From assembly GCF_000772965.1 (NCBI RefSeq), contig NZ_JPVQ01000013.1, positions 37,094 to 101,093 of the forward strand: a stretch of 64,000 nt of DNA, given 5' to 3'. Shown here piece by piece: positions 1 through 9,451 of this stretch (the first letter of the stretch is position 1; every line of letters begins with the position of its first letter). The DNA is from Ureibacillus massiliensis 4400831 = CIP 108448 = CCUG 49529 (GTDB taxonomy: Bacteria > Bacillota > Bacilli > Bacillales_A > Planococcaceae). The translations under genes and the position numbers were made by a program. The notes beneath the pieces were generated by a model. It had not been told where the DNA came from. It saw only the letters and a list, made by a program, of their open reading frames with translations, and did not search any database.

Positions 1-1
1 G

Positions 2-1309
2 AAAGTGAAATTAGAAGATGAGCTAGAAATCGCACTTCTACGTGAAGTGAATCCCTTTATTCAGAAAGAAATTACATTAACGGAAGATGAATTAATCTTT
101 ACATACAAAAAAGAACCCAACTTTATCACCTTTGAGAAATTACGGTCGTTTGATGAAAAAAGTCGCTGGATGTTTGCTTCTAACATTGTGAAATCAATTA
201 TAATGCATTCATCCAATCGACTTCACATCTTTCTTTGCCCTGAAAATATTTTGATTGACGAGAGCCTAACACCATATTTTTTGCATTATGGAGTGAAAGA
301 AAGTATTCCACCTTATGAACGAGATGAAAAACGGCTTTGGCAAGAAACGAGGGCGACCATTGCAGCTGTAGTTGAACCCCAATTTACCTTTGAGCAATAC
401 ATTCAGTTTTCAAAGTCGATTGAACTGAGTGCTATGGCTGAAAATGTTATGGGAGCGAAGGATGAAACAGAGCTGCTGGATATTATTAAAAAACAGCTTC
501 GGGTGATAGAGAAACAAGAGAAAAGCTTCACAAAAATCAAGTTAACGAAATGGAATTGGTTGCGTTACAGTCTGTTTGGGCTCATTTTAGTATTGCTTCC
601 GCTTAGCATTTATACTGCCTATTCAGCGGTAATACTGCAGCCGAGACAAGAGGCATACATTGCGGTGCAAGGGCCATTTATTCAAAAAAACTATAGTGAG
701 ATCATCAATAAGCTTACTAAGTATGACGTGGAAGATATGCCGGTAGTGATTCAGTATGAGCTATCTCTTGCGTATATTGTCAATGAAACGTTAATGGAGG
801 AGCAAAGAGAAAACGTATTAAAGACTATCACACTACAAACGGATCCACGTTATTACAAATACTGGATATATATTGGAAGAGGGCAAGCTGAGGAAGCACT
901 AAGCTTGGCAAGGCAGCTAGAAGATTTGGATTACATCATGCTTGCGTTATTACACTACGAGGAATCTGTAAAGGCTAACCTGAAAATAGAGGATGAAGAG
1001 CGAGAGCGACTGCTTGATAACATCAATACGGAAAAAGAAGAAATACAAAAACAACTCGAGGAAATAGCAGAAACCTTAGAGGAAGAGGAAGGAGGTAATC
1101 AAAAAGCTACAAGTTCGGTAGATGAAAACCCGTCTACAGATGAAATTGAAGCTGATGTGAATGATGATACTCCAGAAAATACGGAAACCGAAGAGAAATC
1201 AGTAACAGAACCTGTTGAGAGACCTACAACAAATTCAGACGAAAACCCAGTGACAGAATCGGCGGATAACCCAGTGGAAACTTCGGGTAATCAAACAACG
1301 AATGAATAA
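2..1309 (+). CDS. essB: Type VII secretion protein EssB (YukC), 5' end cut by window
   Basis: Membrane component of the Firmicutes type VIIb secretion system. The N-terminal half (to about residue 180) is the cytoplasmic pseudokinase-like domain; it contains the EssB-typical stretches KSRWMFASN, HIFLCPENILID and PYFLHYGVKESIPPYE. A single membrane helix follows (about 187-210), then an external helical region and a low-complexity Glu/Thr/Asn/Pro tail (about 340-434). The first possible in-window start is a GTG at 5, but the frame is open to the window edge and YukC proteins have some 25 further residues before this point, so the true start probably lies upstream. The stop overlaps the beginning of the essC region. 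The small substrate YukE/EsxA and the ubiquitin-like YukD/EsaB would be expected just upstream, outside the window. Family assignment is firm; the start is not. Confidence 0.9.
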   Translation, partial: KVKLEDELEIALLREVNPFIQKEITLTEDELIFTYKKEPNFITFEKLRSFDEKSRWMFASNIVKSIIMHSSNRLHIFLCPENILIDESLTPYFLHYGVKESIPPYERDEKRLWQETRATIAAVVEPQFTFEQYIQFSKSIELSAMAENVMGAKDETELLDIIKKQLRVIEKQEKSFTKIKLTKWNWLRYSLFGLILVLLPLSIYTAYSAVILQPRQEAYIAVQGPFIQKNYSEIINKLTKYDVEDMPVVIQYELSLAYIVNETLMEEQRENVLKTITLQTDPRYYKYWIYIGRGQAEEALSLARQLEDLDYIMLALLHYEESVKANLKIEDEERERLLDNINTEKEEIQKQLEEIAETLEEEEGGNQKATSSVDENPSTDEIEADVNDDTPENTETEEKSVTEPVERPTTNSDENPVTESADNPVETSGNQTTNE

Positions 1310-1334
1310 TAAATCCCTATTAGAAGGTGATTTG

Positions 1335-4300
1335 ATGAGTACGCTTTTATTTTTTTATGACAACTATTATCAGTCCATTCAATTGGATCAACGAAATAAA
1401 GATACAGTTACAGTTGGAAATGATTTTTCCCATACAGTGACCATCCGAAGCCTCTCCTTTACCAATGGATTTCTAACAATCACCGAGGACCCATTTGGCT
1501 TTAGAGTTGAACAAAATAAAAAATTCCTCGGAAAAGTGAATCCGAAGCAGTTTTTTGAATGGAAGGATGCTAACAACGAGAAAATATTAAAAATTATCCT
1601 TTTCCAAACCATTACGAGGCACGAAACCTATTTCCTCGGAAAGAAACAGGAAATCTATTTTTCAACTGAGAGTAATGAGGCCGATATTGTATGGAAATCG
1701 AATGTTCATAAAGAGCCTCGAATCTTCTCACTTTTGAAAGTCGGTCAACAATGGATGCTCGAAAATCATAGCAATAGCCCACTCTATATTAATGGTCAGA
1801 AAAAACTGTCTCGTAAAGCAATTGAACTGGGAGATATTATTTTTGTACCATTCATGCTCATTCGTCTCGTTGAAGAAGATGTGCTTGAAATCATTAGTTT
1901 TGAAGATTACGAGTCTTGTCTTCCACTTTTAAAAGAGCCTGAATCGGAAATGAAAAAGAAATACCCAATATACAGACGAACTCCGAGAATGGTCTATGAC
2001 TTACCGAAAGAAAAGGTTTCATTATCATTTCCTTCACAGGAGCATGATCCATCGAATAGAGGTCTTTGGTTAATTCTCTTACCGCCACTTGTCATGTTGA
2101 TTGTGATGGGGATTGTCGCGATGATTCAGCCACGAGGTATTTTTATCATCATCACGATGGTAATGTTCGTCATGACACTAATCACATCCTCGGTACAATA
2201 TGTTAAAGATAGAGCCAATGAAAAACGAAAACGAGAAAAACGAGTGCGCGTTTATTCAGCGTATCTAGAATATAAGCGACAAGAACTTCAAGCGTTATTG
2301 GAAAAACAACGATTGGCTATGGAATTTCACTTTCCGACCTTCGAACGGATGAAATATTTAACGAGTCAAATTTCAGATCGCATTTGGGAACGGACACTTG
2401 AAAGTGAAGACTTCCTCCAATTCCGTTTAGGGACAGGGACAGTGCCGTCGAGCTATTCCATTACACTCAATACAAATGATATGGCCAATCGTGAAATGGA
2501 TGACTTAATTGAACAATCGCAGAAGCTTGAGAAAGTGTATAAAGAAAGCAGCGATACCCCGGTAGTCGCAAATTTAGCGAACGGACCAATTGGACTTATT
2601 GGGAAAGAACGTGTCGTCAAAAGGGAAATTCACCAAATTATGGGGCAGCTCGCGTTTTTCCATAGCTATCATGACTTACGGTTTGTCTTTATTTTTGACG
2701 AAGCAGATTACAAACAAATCGAATGGATGAAATGGCTTCCTCATTTCAACATTCCAAATATGTACGCTAAAGGTTTAATTTATAACGAAAAAACACGTGA
2801 CCAACTACTTTCAAGAATCTATGAAATGATTCGTGAACGTGATTTAGAGGAAGAGAAGGATAAACTTCGCTTTACACCACATCTTGTATTCGTCATCACG
2901 AACCAAAAGCTAATTGAAGATCATGTCATCCTCGAGTATTTAGAAGGGGATCATCAACAGCTTGGAATATCAGTAATTTTTGCGAGCGATGCAAAGGAGA
3001 GTCTGGCGGATAATATACACACACTCGTACGCTTACTCAATGATTCTGAAGGAGATATTTTAATTCAAAATAAAAAAGCAGTGAGCATCCCATTTACGCT
3101 AGATCTCCATAAAAAAGATGATAATGAGCGATTTGCGCGGATGTTACGCACATTAAACCATCAAACGGGCATCACGAACTCTATTCCAGAAAGTACGTCA
3201 TTCCTTGAAATGTTGAATGTGAAAGAAGTAGATGATTTGAACATTCCACAAAAATGGTCGGAAAATGAGTCATCCAAATCACTCGCTGTTCCAATTGGAT
3301 TGAAGGGGAAAGATGACCTTGTCTATTTAAACCTTCATGAGAAAGCCCATGGTCCCCACGGATTATTAGCCGGGACAACAGGTTCAGGGAAAAGTGAATT
3401 TTTGCAAACTTATATATTATCGCTATCTGTGCATTTTCACCCTCATGAAGTGGCCTTTTTGTTAATCGACTACAAAGGCGGAGGGATGGCTCAGCCATTT
3501 AGAACATTGCCACATCTTCTAGGAACGATTACGAATATTGAAGGCAGTGTGAACTTTACAAATCGAGCGCTTGCTTCCATCCGAAGTGAGTTGAAGCGCC
3601 GTCAACGATTATTTGACCGAAATAACGTTACCCACATTCATGATTACACGCAACTTTATAAACAACAGCTAGTAGATGAACCGCTACCGCATCTATTTTT
3701 AATTTCCGATGAGTTTGCGGAATTGAAAAATGAAGAGCCAGATTTCATCCGAGAGCTAGTAAGCGCGGCTCGAATCGGTCGTAGTTTAGGTGTCCATTTA
3801 ATTTTAGCAACCCAAAAACCAGGTGGCGTTATTGATGATCAAATTTGGAGTAATGCTCGATTTAAAGTGGCGTTAAAGGTTCAGGATGCAAACGATAGTA
3901 AAGAGATTTTGAAAAATGCGGATGCTGCTTCTATCACCGTAACGGGTAGAGGATACTTGCAAGTTGGTAACAACGAAGTATATGAACTTTTCCAATCGGC
4001 ATGGAGTGGAGCGCCTTATCTTTCAGAGCATTCGGATGGAGAAGATGAAATCGCCATCGTTACGGATTTGGGTTTGATTCCTTTATCGAATATTTCTGCG
4101 AAGGAAAGTAAACGCAAAGGTATCACAGAAATCGAGGCCATTGTGACAAAAATAGAAGAGACGCAAAAAGAATTTGGTATCCAAAAGCTGAAAAGTCCAT
4201 GGCTACCACCACTTGAAGAACGACTATTTAAACAAGGACTTACATCGACTGAGCAAGACCATATCGCCATTGCATTAATAGATGAACCTGAAAAACAAAG

Positions 4301-5810
4301 TCAAACACCATATCATTATCACGTAATGGAGGATGGTAATCTCGGTATTTTTGGTTCAACTGGTTATGGAAAGTCAACAACGGTATTAACGATTTTATTA
4401 AACATAGCGGAACAATATAGCCCAGAAGAAGTGCATTATTACTTGATGGATTTTGGAAATGGATCGATGCTACCACTCAAGCAGTTACCTCATACGGCGG
4501 ATTTCTTCTTAGCGGAGGAAGTTCGCAAAATGGAGAAATTTTTGCGGATGATTCGTGAGGAAATTGTTCGTAGAAAGCAGCAGCTTCAGTTAATGGAAGT
4601 AAGTAGCATCAAGCTATACAACAATATTTCTGATAAAAAGCTGCCATTACTATTTGTAGTTGTTGAAAACTATGACTTTATTAAAGAAGAATTGCCAGAT
4701 TTTGAGCCTAGCTTTAATCAGTTTGTTCGAGATGGCCAATCATTAGGTATTTACATGATCTTTACAGCAACGCGCATTTCATCCATTCGCCAAGCAGTGA
4801 TGAACAACTTAAAAACGAAAATTGTCCATTATTTATTAGATCAAAGTGAGGCATATACAGTATTAGGGAAAATGACGTTATCCCCTGAGCCGATTCCAGG
4901 TCGGGCAATTATTAAAAAAGATGAAGCCCATTTCTCACAAATTTTCTTACCGGCTAATGGTGCGAATGATTTTGAAATACTTGAAGCTGTAAAAGAAACA
5001 GTGAAATCGTTGAAGATAAAATATGCAGGTCACGCTATTCCTAACAAAATCCCAATGCTTCCAAGTGATTTAACATTGATGCAATTTGAGAATTATGTGG
5101 GGCAAATGCAACAGCCGCATTTATTCCCGATTGGGCTAGATGAAGAATTTGTTCAGCCAGTTGCGATTAACCTCTTAAACAATAAGCATTGTATCGTATT
5201 AGGGCAAGCGCAAAAAGGGAAAACAAATTTGTTGAAAGTAATCTTGAACACTGCGCTCCAAAAGGATATTAGGTATATCGGTTTGTTTGATTCATTTGAA
5301 AGAGGATTAGCAAGCTTTAGTGAGGAAGAGGCAGTTTCTTATTTGGATTCAAAAGAACGTATTGAAGAATGGTTAACGGAAATAGAAGCAGAGCTCTCAT
5401 CCCGTGAAGTCGCATATGTCAATAGAAGCCTAAATGATACGACCGGACTGCAATTCACGCCAATTTTACTTGTGGTGGATGATTATGCACGCTTTCTCTC
5501 AAACCTTGATGTCAAATTGCAAGAACGCATCGTGAAATTTATGAAGCACGCAAACTATCTCGGATTTAATGTGATTGTAACAGGAAATTCGAATGATTTA
5601 ACAAAGGGCTATGATGCCTTAACGACAGAAGTGAAACAAATTCGCCAAGCGATTCTTTTAATGAAAAAATCCGAACAAACTCTTTTCAGCCTTCCTTATG
5701 ATCGGAAGGAGGAGGAAATTCAAGCTGGATTTGGTTATTACGTAGTAAACAATAAAGAAGTCAAAATACAAATCCCATTATGTGATATTGAAAGGAAGAT
5801 TTATTCATGA
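1335..5810 (+). CDS. essC: Type VII secretion ATPase EssC (YukBA), FtsK/SpoIIIE family
   Basis: Motor ATPase of the type VIIb secretion system, predicted to recognise and drive substrates through the membrane. At 1491 residues it is full length for the fused YukBA/EssC form. Two FHA-like domains occupy the first 200 or so residues, two membrane helices lie near 244-290, and three FtsK/SpoIIIE ATPase domains follow. Walker A motifs are GTTGSGKS (680-687), GSTGYGKST (1007-1015) and a degenerate GQAQKGKT (1290-1297). The first ATPase has a Walker B-type ISDEF with Asp792. An ATG at 1302 overlaps essB but has no ribosome site; the ATG at 1335 follows GAAGG by 7 nt and is preferred. The stop overlaps the esaA start by 4 nt, which suggests translational coupling. 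Confidence 0.95.
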   Translation: MSTLLFFYDNYYQSIQLDQRNKDTVTVGNDFSHTVTIRSLSFTNGFLTITEDPFGFRVEQNKKFLGKVNPKQFFEWKDANNEKILKIILFQTITRHETYFLGKKQEIYFSTESNEADIVWKSNVHKEPRIFSLLKVGQQWMLENHSNSPLYINGQKKLSRKAIELGDIIFVPFMLIRLVEEDVLEIISFEDYESCLPLLKEPESEMKKKYPIYRRTPRMVYDLPKEKVSLSFPSQEHDPSNRGLWLILLPPLVMLIVMGIVAMIQPRGIFIIITMVMFVMTLITSSVQYVKDRANEKRKREKRVRVYSAYLEYKRQELQALLEKQRLAMEFHFPTFERMKYLTSQISDRIWERTLESEDFLQFRLGTGTVPSSYSITLNTNDMANREMDDLIEQSQKLEKVYKESSDTPVVANLANGPIGLIGKERVVKREIHQIMGQLAFFHSYHDLRFVFIFDEADYKQIEWMKWLPHFNIPNMYAKGLIYNEKTRDQLLSRIYEMIRERDLEEEKDKLRFTPHLVFVITNQKLIEDHVILEYLEGDHQQLGISVIFASDAKESLADNIHTLVRLLNDSEGDILIQNKKAVSIPFTLDLHKKDDNERFARMLRTLNHQTGITNSIPESTSFLEMLNVKEVDDLNIPQKWSENESSKSLAVPIGLKGKDDLVYLNLHEKAHGPHGLLAGTTGSGKSEFLQTYILSLSVHFHPHEVAFLLIDYKGGGMAQPFRTLPHLLGTITNIEGSVNFTNRALASIRSELKRRQRLFDRNNVTHIHDYTQLYKQQLVDEPLPHLFLISDEFAELKNEEPDFIRELVSAARIGRSLGVHLILATQKPGGVIDDQIWSNARFKVALKVQDANDSKEILKNADAASITVTGRGYLQVGNNEVYELFQSAWSGAPYLSEHSDGEDEIAIVTDLGLIPLSNISAKESKRKGITEIEAIVTKIEETQKEFGIQKLKSPWLPPLEERLFKQGLTSTEQDHIAIALIDEPEKQSQTPYHYHVMEDGNLGIFGSTGYGKSTTVLTILLNIAEQYSPEEVHYYLMDFGNGSMLPLKQLPHTADFFLAEEVRKMEKFLRMIREEIVRRKQQLQLMEVSSIKLYNNISDKKLPLLFVVVENYDFIKEELPDFEPSFNQFVRDGQSLGIYMIFTATRISSIRQAVMNNLKTKIVHYLLDQSEAYTVLGKMTLSPEPIPGRAIIKKDEAHFSQIFLPANGANDFEILEAVKETVKSLKIKYAGHAIPNKIPMLPSDLTLMQFENYVGQMQQPHLFPIGLDEEFVQPVAINLLNNKHCIVLGQAQKGKTNLLKVILNTALQKDIRYIGLFDSFERGLASFSEEEAVSYLDSKERIEEWLTEIEAELSSREVAYVNRSLNDTTGLQFTPILLVVDDYARFLSNLDVKLQERIVKFMKHANYLGFNVIVTGNSNDLTKGYDALTTEVKQIRQAILLMKKSEQTLFSLPYDRKEEEIQAGFGYYVVNNKEVKIQIPLCDIERKIYS

Positions 5811-8614
5811 CGACCCAAAAGAAGCTGATTATAAAGATTGCCATCGTCATGATTTTGATTGTTGGAGCCCCGATTCTTTACTTCCTTAGTCTAGGCAATA
5901 ATCCGTTATCAGGTGAGGCAGGCGGAACGAAACAAATTGCCGTTGTTAATGAGGATGCAGGTGCAGAGATGCTAGATGATCCACTTGATTTTGGGAAAGA
6001 AGTGGTGCCACTACTATCGGATGAATCTAATTATGAATGGTCTGTCGTCAGTAGAAGCACCGCAGAAAACGGGTTAGCAAATCAAGATTATGATGCGATT
6101 CTTTACATCCCATCCAATTTTTCAGAAAATATTATGACTTATGAAGAGCTACAGCCGGTAAAAGCTGAATTTAAATATACTGTTTCAGGTCAATTAAATA
6201 CAGCAAACCGTGAAAAAGTACTGCGAGAAATTGACAATGCAGCAGCACGAGTGAACGGGAAAATCTCAACGTTATATTGGAGCTACGTATCCCAAGATTT
6301 AGAAAAGGTACGCCAGGAATTCGATAATATTTTACAAAAAGAAATGGAGTTTCTTGAAACAATTTCTGAATATTATCGCCCAGATTTAGAAAGTGTCACC
6401 TATGATATTGAAAACCAAAAAGGTATGTTAGAGAATCTTTTGTCTTCCATCAATAGCACGCCATTTGAAGAAAATGTCCAGCAGACACAAGAATTCCAGG
6501 AGAATCTAGCGCAATTCGTTAGTTACGTAAATCAATATCAGGAATATCAAATGTCACAGCAACAGCTTTTAAAAACATTACAAGGTGAAAATATCACAGC
6601 AGTCATGAACTTAGTAAATGGCTATGATCCAACCTATTCAAACATGAAGACTTACCTAGAAGAGCAAAATGTCAAGCTTTCTGAGAATTTGCAAGCTCTA
6701 AGTGAACAATTGGCAAAAAATCATCAAAACATTGCTAATTTATCTGATTTGGTTGTGGAACAACGGGATGAAATTATCAAGCTACTAATGGAAGTTGAAG
6801 GAGAAAAGCTTGTTCAATATGAAACAGAAGTCATTGATTTAAAAAACAAAATTACGGGAAGCTTACCCGTAGATCCTACAAAGCAAGTAAATAACGGTGG
6901 AGAAAACGAGCAAGTCAACAACACAAAGGACTTTGTTGCGTCCTCTAAAATTGCTGCACTAGAAACTGAGCGTGAAAAACTGTTGGCTTTGGTACAGGAA
7001 ATCAGCACAGTGAAAGAACAGCTTGCTCAGCCAGAAATTAAGTCAGAAGAAACGGTTGATCCAGAAAAAGCTATGGAGGAAGCAACTAATTCTTCCACTG
7101 AAGCGGTAAATTCAATGATGAATGACCAATTAAATCAATTGTCAGAACTAATTAATAATGTTGATTCAACCATTAAACAACTACAAGAATCACAGTTACA
7201 ACAACAGTTGGATCAATCCCAATCAGAAGTAGAGAAAGAAGTTGAGGAGAACATTCCTTCAACGCAAGAAATTAACGATTCGATTATTAGGGAAATCGAA
7301 CGTAAAGAAACTGAAATTATAAATTACGAACTTTTGAATAATGAGAAAAAGGAGCGCTTAGAAAAGGCGTTTTCCAAATCGATAGGCAGTAAAGATGCAG
7401 ATTTATTGTTGAACTATTACGGAGCATTAGCGCGATATGAATCTGCGTTGAAGACAAGTATGAGTTCGGGTTCAACTTCTCAAGAATTGGCTTCAAGTGT
7501 GAACAAAATACTAGGGATAAACGAAGATGGCAATACCTATCTTCATCAATTGCAAGATGGAATTCCTACATCACAAGAACAGTTTGCATCATTAGAAGAG
7601 GGGATACAATTATTCTTCACAGAGTACATGGAAGATCTCGATACAGAATATGATGCCATGTCCAAACAGTTAGATGCTGTTAAGACGAGTGCAGGTCATG
7701 TGCAGGAAAGTTTGGATATTCTAATTGCAGGGACGCCAAGAGCATCTGGGGAAGCATTGGACGGTAACGCACTTCTTTCGAACCAACAAAGCATTAGCCA
7801 AAGCTTACAATCGATGAGTAATGCCATGAACAACATAACTCAAAACCAACAAAATATCATGTCAGTAACAGAGGAACTCCACAACAAAGCTGCAAACGTG
7901 AATGCAGATACAAACGAACTGTCCTTTAAGTGGAGTGAAAACGTAGGAACAACAGAGAAATACCGTGATGACATTCATGATGTGTTAGAAAATGCGTTTG
8001 TTGACGGGCAAAAGAACGGTCAAATATATGAGCATTTATCTAATCCACTTTCAGTAAATAGTTTAGATCCAACAGTTCAAGAGGATAAAATGCCACCAGT
8101 AATCGTGTTGGTAATTGTGCTAATCAGTAGCTTATTGATCGGTTATTTCTGTTACTATTTCAAAACGAATAAAACAAATTTGCGAATTGCGCTATTTGTC
8201 TTATTGAACTTAATCGTAGGGTTAATCATAAGTATTTATGGAATGGATATTTATCCGTTAACTGGAATAGGTTCGATAGAATGGACAATTTTCACCGTTC
8301 TTTTATTAACTGCTGTTTCGACTGTCATCTTTGCAGGCTTCACGATTGGTCAACTTGTCGGATGGTTTGTAAATGTAGCGGTCATTGCGTTCTTCGTAAC
8401 ACCGATGCTTACATTATTAGCATCGAACATTGATTATGAGGATCCGATGTCAAAGGTGTACTTATCGATTCAATACGGTCCAGAATCCTTGATACTCCCA
8501 GCGAGTATTATACTTATCGTGATTATCGGGATTGCTGCAATAGTGCCATATATAGTAAATCGAATGAAAAATCGTGCGACCAATTTAGATGAGGAAGCGA
8601 CTTATGAAGGATAA
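5807..8614 (+). CDS. esaA: Type VII secretion membrane protein EsaA (YueB)
   Basis: Large membrane protein of the type VIIb machine. In B. subtilis the homologue YueB is the receptor for phage SPP1. The order is one N-terminal membrane helix (about 8-28), a YhgE/Pip-type domain with VVNEDAGA and ILYIPSNFSENI, a long extracellular coiled-coil region rich in Gln, Glu and Asn (about 140-740), and five C-terminal helices (about 765-920). The length of 935 residues is normal for the family. Translation starts inside the last codons of essC and the stop overlaps the essA start, so the four genes form one tightly packed operon. The N-terminal domain resembles that of the YhgE homologue encoded at 16991-19222. 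Confidence 0.92.
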   Translation: MTTQKKLIIKIAIVMILIVGAPILYFLSLGNNPLSGEAGGTKQIAVVNEDAGAEMLDDPLDFGKEVVPLLSDESNYEWSVVSRSTAENGLANQDYDAILYIPSNFSENIMTYEELQPVKAEFKYTVSGQLNTANREKVLREIDNAAARVNGKISTLYWSYVSQDLEKVRQEFDNILQKEMEFLETISEYYRPDLESVTYDIENQKGMLENLLSSINSTPFEENVQQTQEFQENLAQFVSYVNQYQEYQMSQQQLLKTLQGENITAVMNLVNGYDPTYSNMKTYLEEQNVKLSENLQALSEQLAKNHQNIANLSDLVVEQRDEIIKLLMEVEGEKLVQYETEVIDLKNKITGSLPVDPTKQVNNGGENEQVNNTKDFVASSKIAALETEREKLLALVQEISTVKEQLAQPEIKSEETVDPEKAMEEATNSSTEAVNSMMNDQLNQLSELINNVDSTIKQLQESQLQQQLDQSQSEVEKEVEENIPSTQEINDSIIREIERKETEIINYELLNNEKKERLEKAFSKSIGSKDADLLLNYYGALARYESALKTSMSSGSTSQELASSVNKILGINEDGNTYLHQLQDGIPTSQEQFASLEEGIQLFFTEYMEDLDTEYDAMSKQLDAVKTSAGHVQESLDILIAGTPRASGEALDGNALLSNQQSISQSLQSMSNAMNNITQNQQNIMSVTEELHNKAANVNADTNELSFKWSENVGTTEKYRDDIHDVLENAFVDGQKNGQIYEHLSNPLSVNSLDPTVQEDKMPPVIVLVIVLISSLLIGYFCYYFKTNKTNLRIALFVLLNLIVGLIISIYGMDIYPLTGIGSIEWTIFTVLLLTAVSTVIFAGFTIGQLVGWFVNVAVIAFFVTPMLTLLASNIDYEDPMSKVYLSIQYGPESLILPASIILIVIIGIAAIVPYIVNRMKNRATNLDEEATYEG

Positions 8615-9098
8615 AGTAGGCTTAGTGTTTGGGTTAGCGTTAAGTTTATGGCTTATGGTCGGATCTGGCAACGGATCCGGCTATGCTATGACAAATGATA
8701 TTAACTCCTTGAATCCTAATGAATACAAAGAAAATGACTTTAAGGATAATAAAGAATTCCTTCACAATAATTCATTGCTAGAGAATAAAAAAGGGATTCC
8801 AGACGAGCAAAAGCAGCTCGACTTTATTCCTAAAGATGTTGATCTAAATGAAAAAATGAAGGCAGAGCTTTTCGTAAAAAATTTCCAAGATCGAAAAACG
8901 GTTGCATATGAATCTATGAAACTTGGTTTGTTTTCAGATGATATAGAAACAGCGAAGGTTGCAGTGAGTCAGTCAATTTCAAAAAACGACGGTGGAAATA
9001 AAGGATTACAGTATATATATATTGGGTTGTTATTCGTGTGTATCATCATTGTTCTAATTTGGCTTGTTCCAAAAATGGTTCAAGGAGAGAAAGTGTAA
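8604..9098 (+). CDS. essA: Type VII secretion protein EssA (YueC)
   Basis: Small membrane protein of the type VIIb machine, 164 residues with the start chosen here. It has an N-terminal hydrophobic segment that could be a signal or anchor (KVGLVFGLALSLWLMVGSG), a polar, charged middle, and a C-terminal membrane helix (about 137-158) before a short basic tail. That architecture, plus its place directly after esaA, identifies it as EssA/YueC; sequence similarity in this family is low. An ATG at 8589 is also in frame, but the ATG at 8604 sits 6 nt after AGGAAG and is preferred. The start overlaps the end of esaA. Confidence 0.75.
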   Translation: MKDKVGLVFGLALSLWLMVGSGNGSGYAMTNDINSLNPNEYKENDFKDNKEFLHNNSLLENKKGIPDEQKQLDFIPKDVDLNEKMKAELFVKNFQDRKTVAYESMKLGLFSDDIETAKVAVSQSISKNDGGNKGLQYIYIGLLFVCIIIVLIWLVPKMVQGEKV

Positions 9099-9148
9099 GC
9101 AGGAAAAGCAATTATAAAAAAACAATAAAAGGAAAGGGGAGGAGTCAA

Positions 9149-9451
9149 ATGTCAGGAGAAGTAAAAATGGTGTATGCGGATGTGGAGGAGCAGCTAGGTG
9201 TGATGGAGAATGCGACGACATCGCTAAATCCAACTGCCGAACCCGCTATCGAAGGAAATACATTAGATGTTGTCACAAAACTGAATGAGCTCGCTTTGGA
9301 GTTGGACCGAATCTTAATAAGCTATCAAACGGTATTACTGAAAAATATCGAAACTACTAGAAATTCTGTACAGTATATGCGTGAACAGGATCAAAGCATT
9401 TCAACAAATATTAGTGGTGCAGCTACAGGTCCTAGGAGGCTGATGTACTAA
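9149..9451 (+). CDS. YwqI/YxiC-like (DUF5344) small helical T7SS partner of LXG toxin
   Basis: Exactly 100 residues, predicted almost wholly helical. It contains KLNELALELDRILISYQTVL, the kind of amphipathic hairpin seen in B. subtilis YwqI/YxiC proteins encoded directly before LXG toxins. In streptococci, small helical proteins of this class (Lap proteins) bind the LXG domain and are needed for export; that role is inferred here from position and form. The ATG at 9149 has an excellent AGGGGAGGAG site 4-5 nt before it; longer in-frame starts overlap essA and lack one. The stop codon shares a base with the start of the LXG gene (TAATG), so the two are probably co-translated. Confidence 0.7.
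   Translation: MSGEVKMVYADVEEQLGVMENATTSLNPTAEPAIEGNTLDVVTKLNELALELDRILISYQTVLLKNIETTRNSVQYMREQDQSISTNISGAATGPRRLMY

Noticed and set aside
3181..3498. Antisense ORFs within essC and other long genes
   Set aside because: They mirror codon use of the real gene on the other strand, with no ribosome site or recognisable protein.
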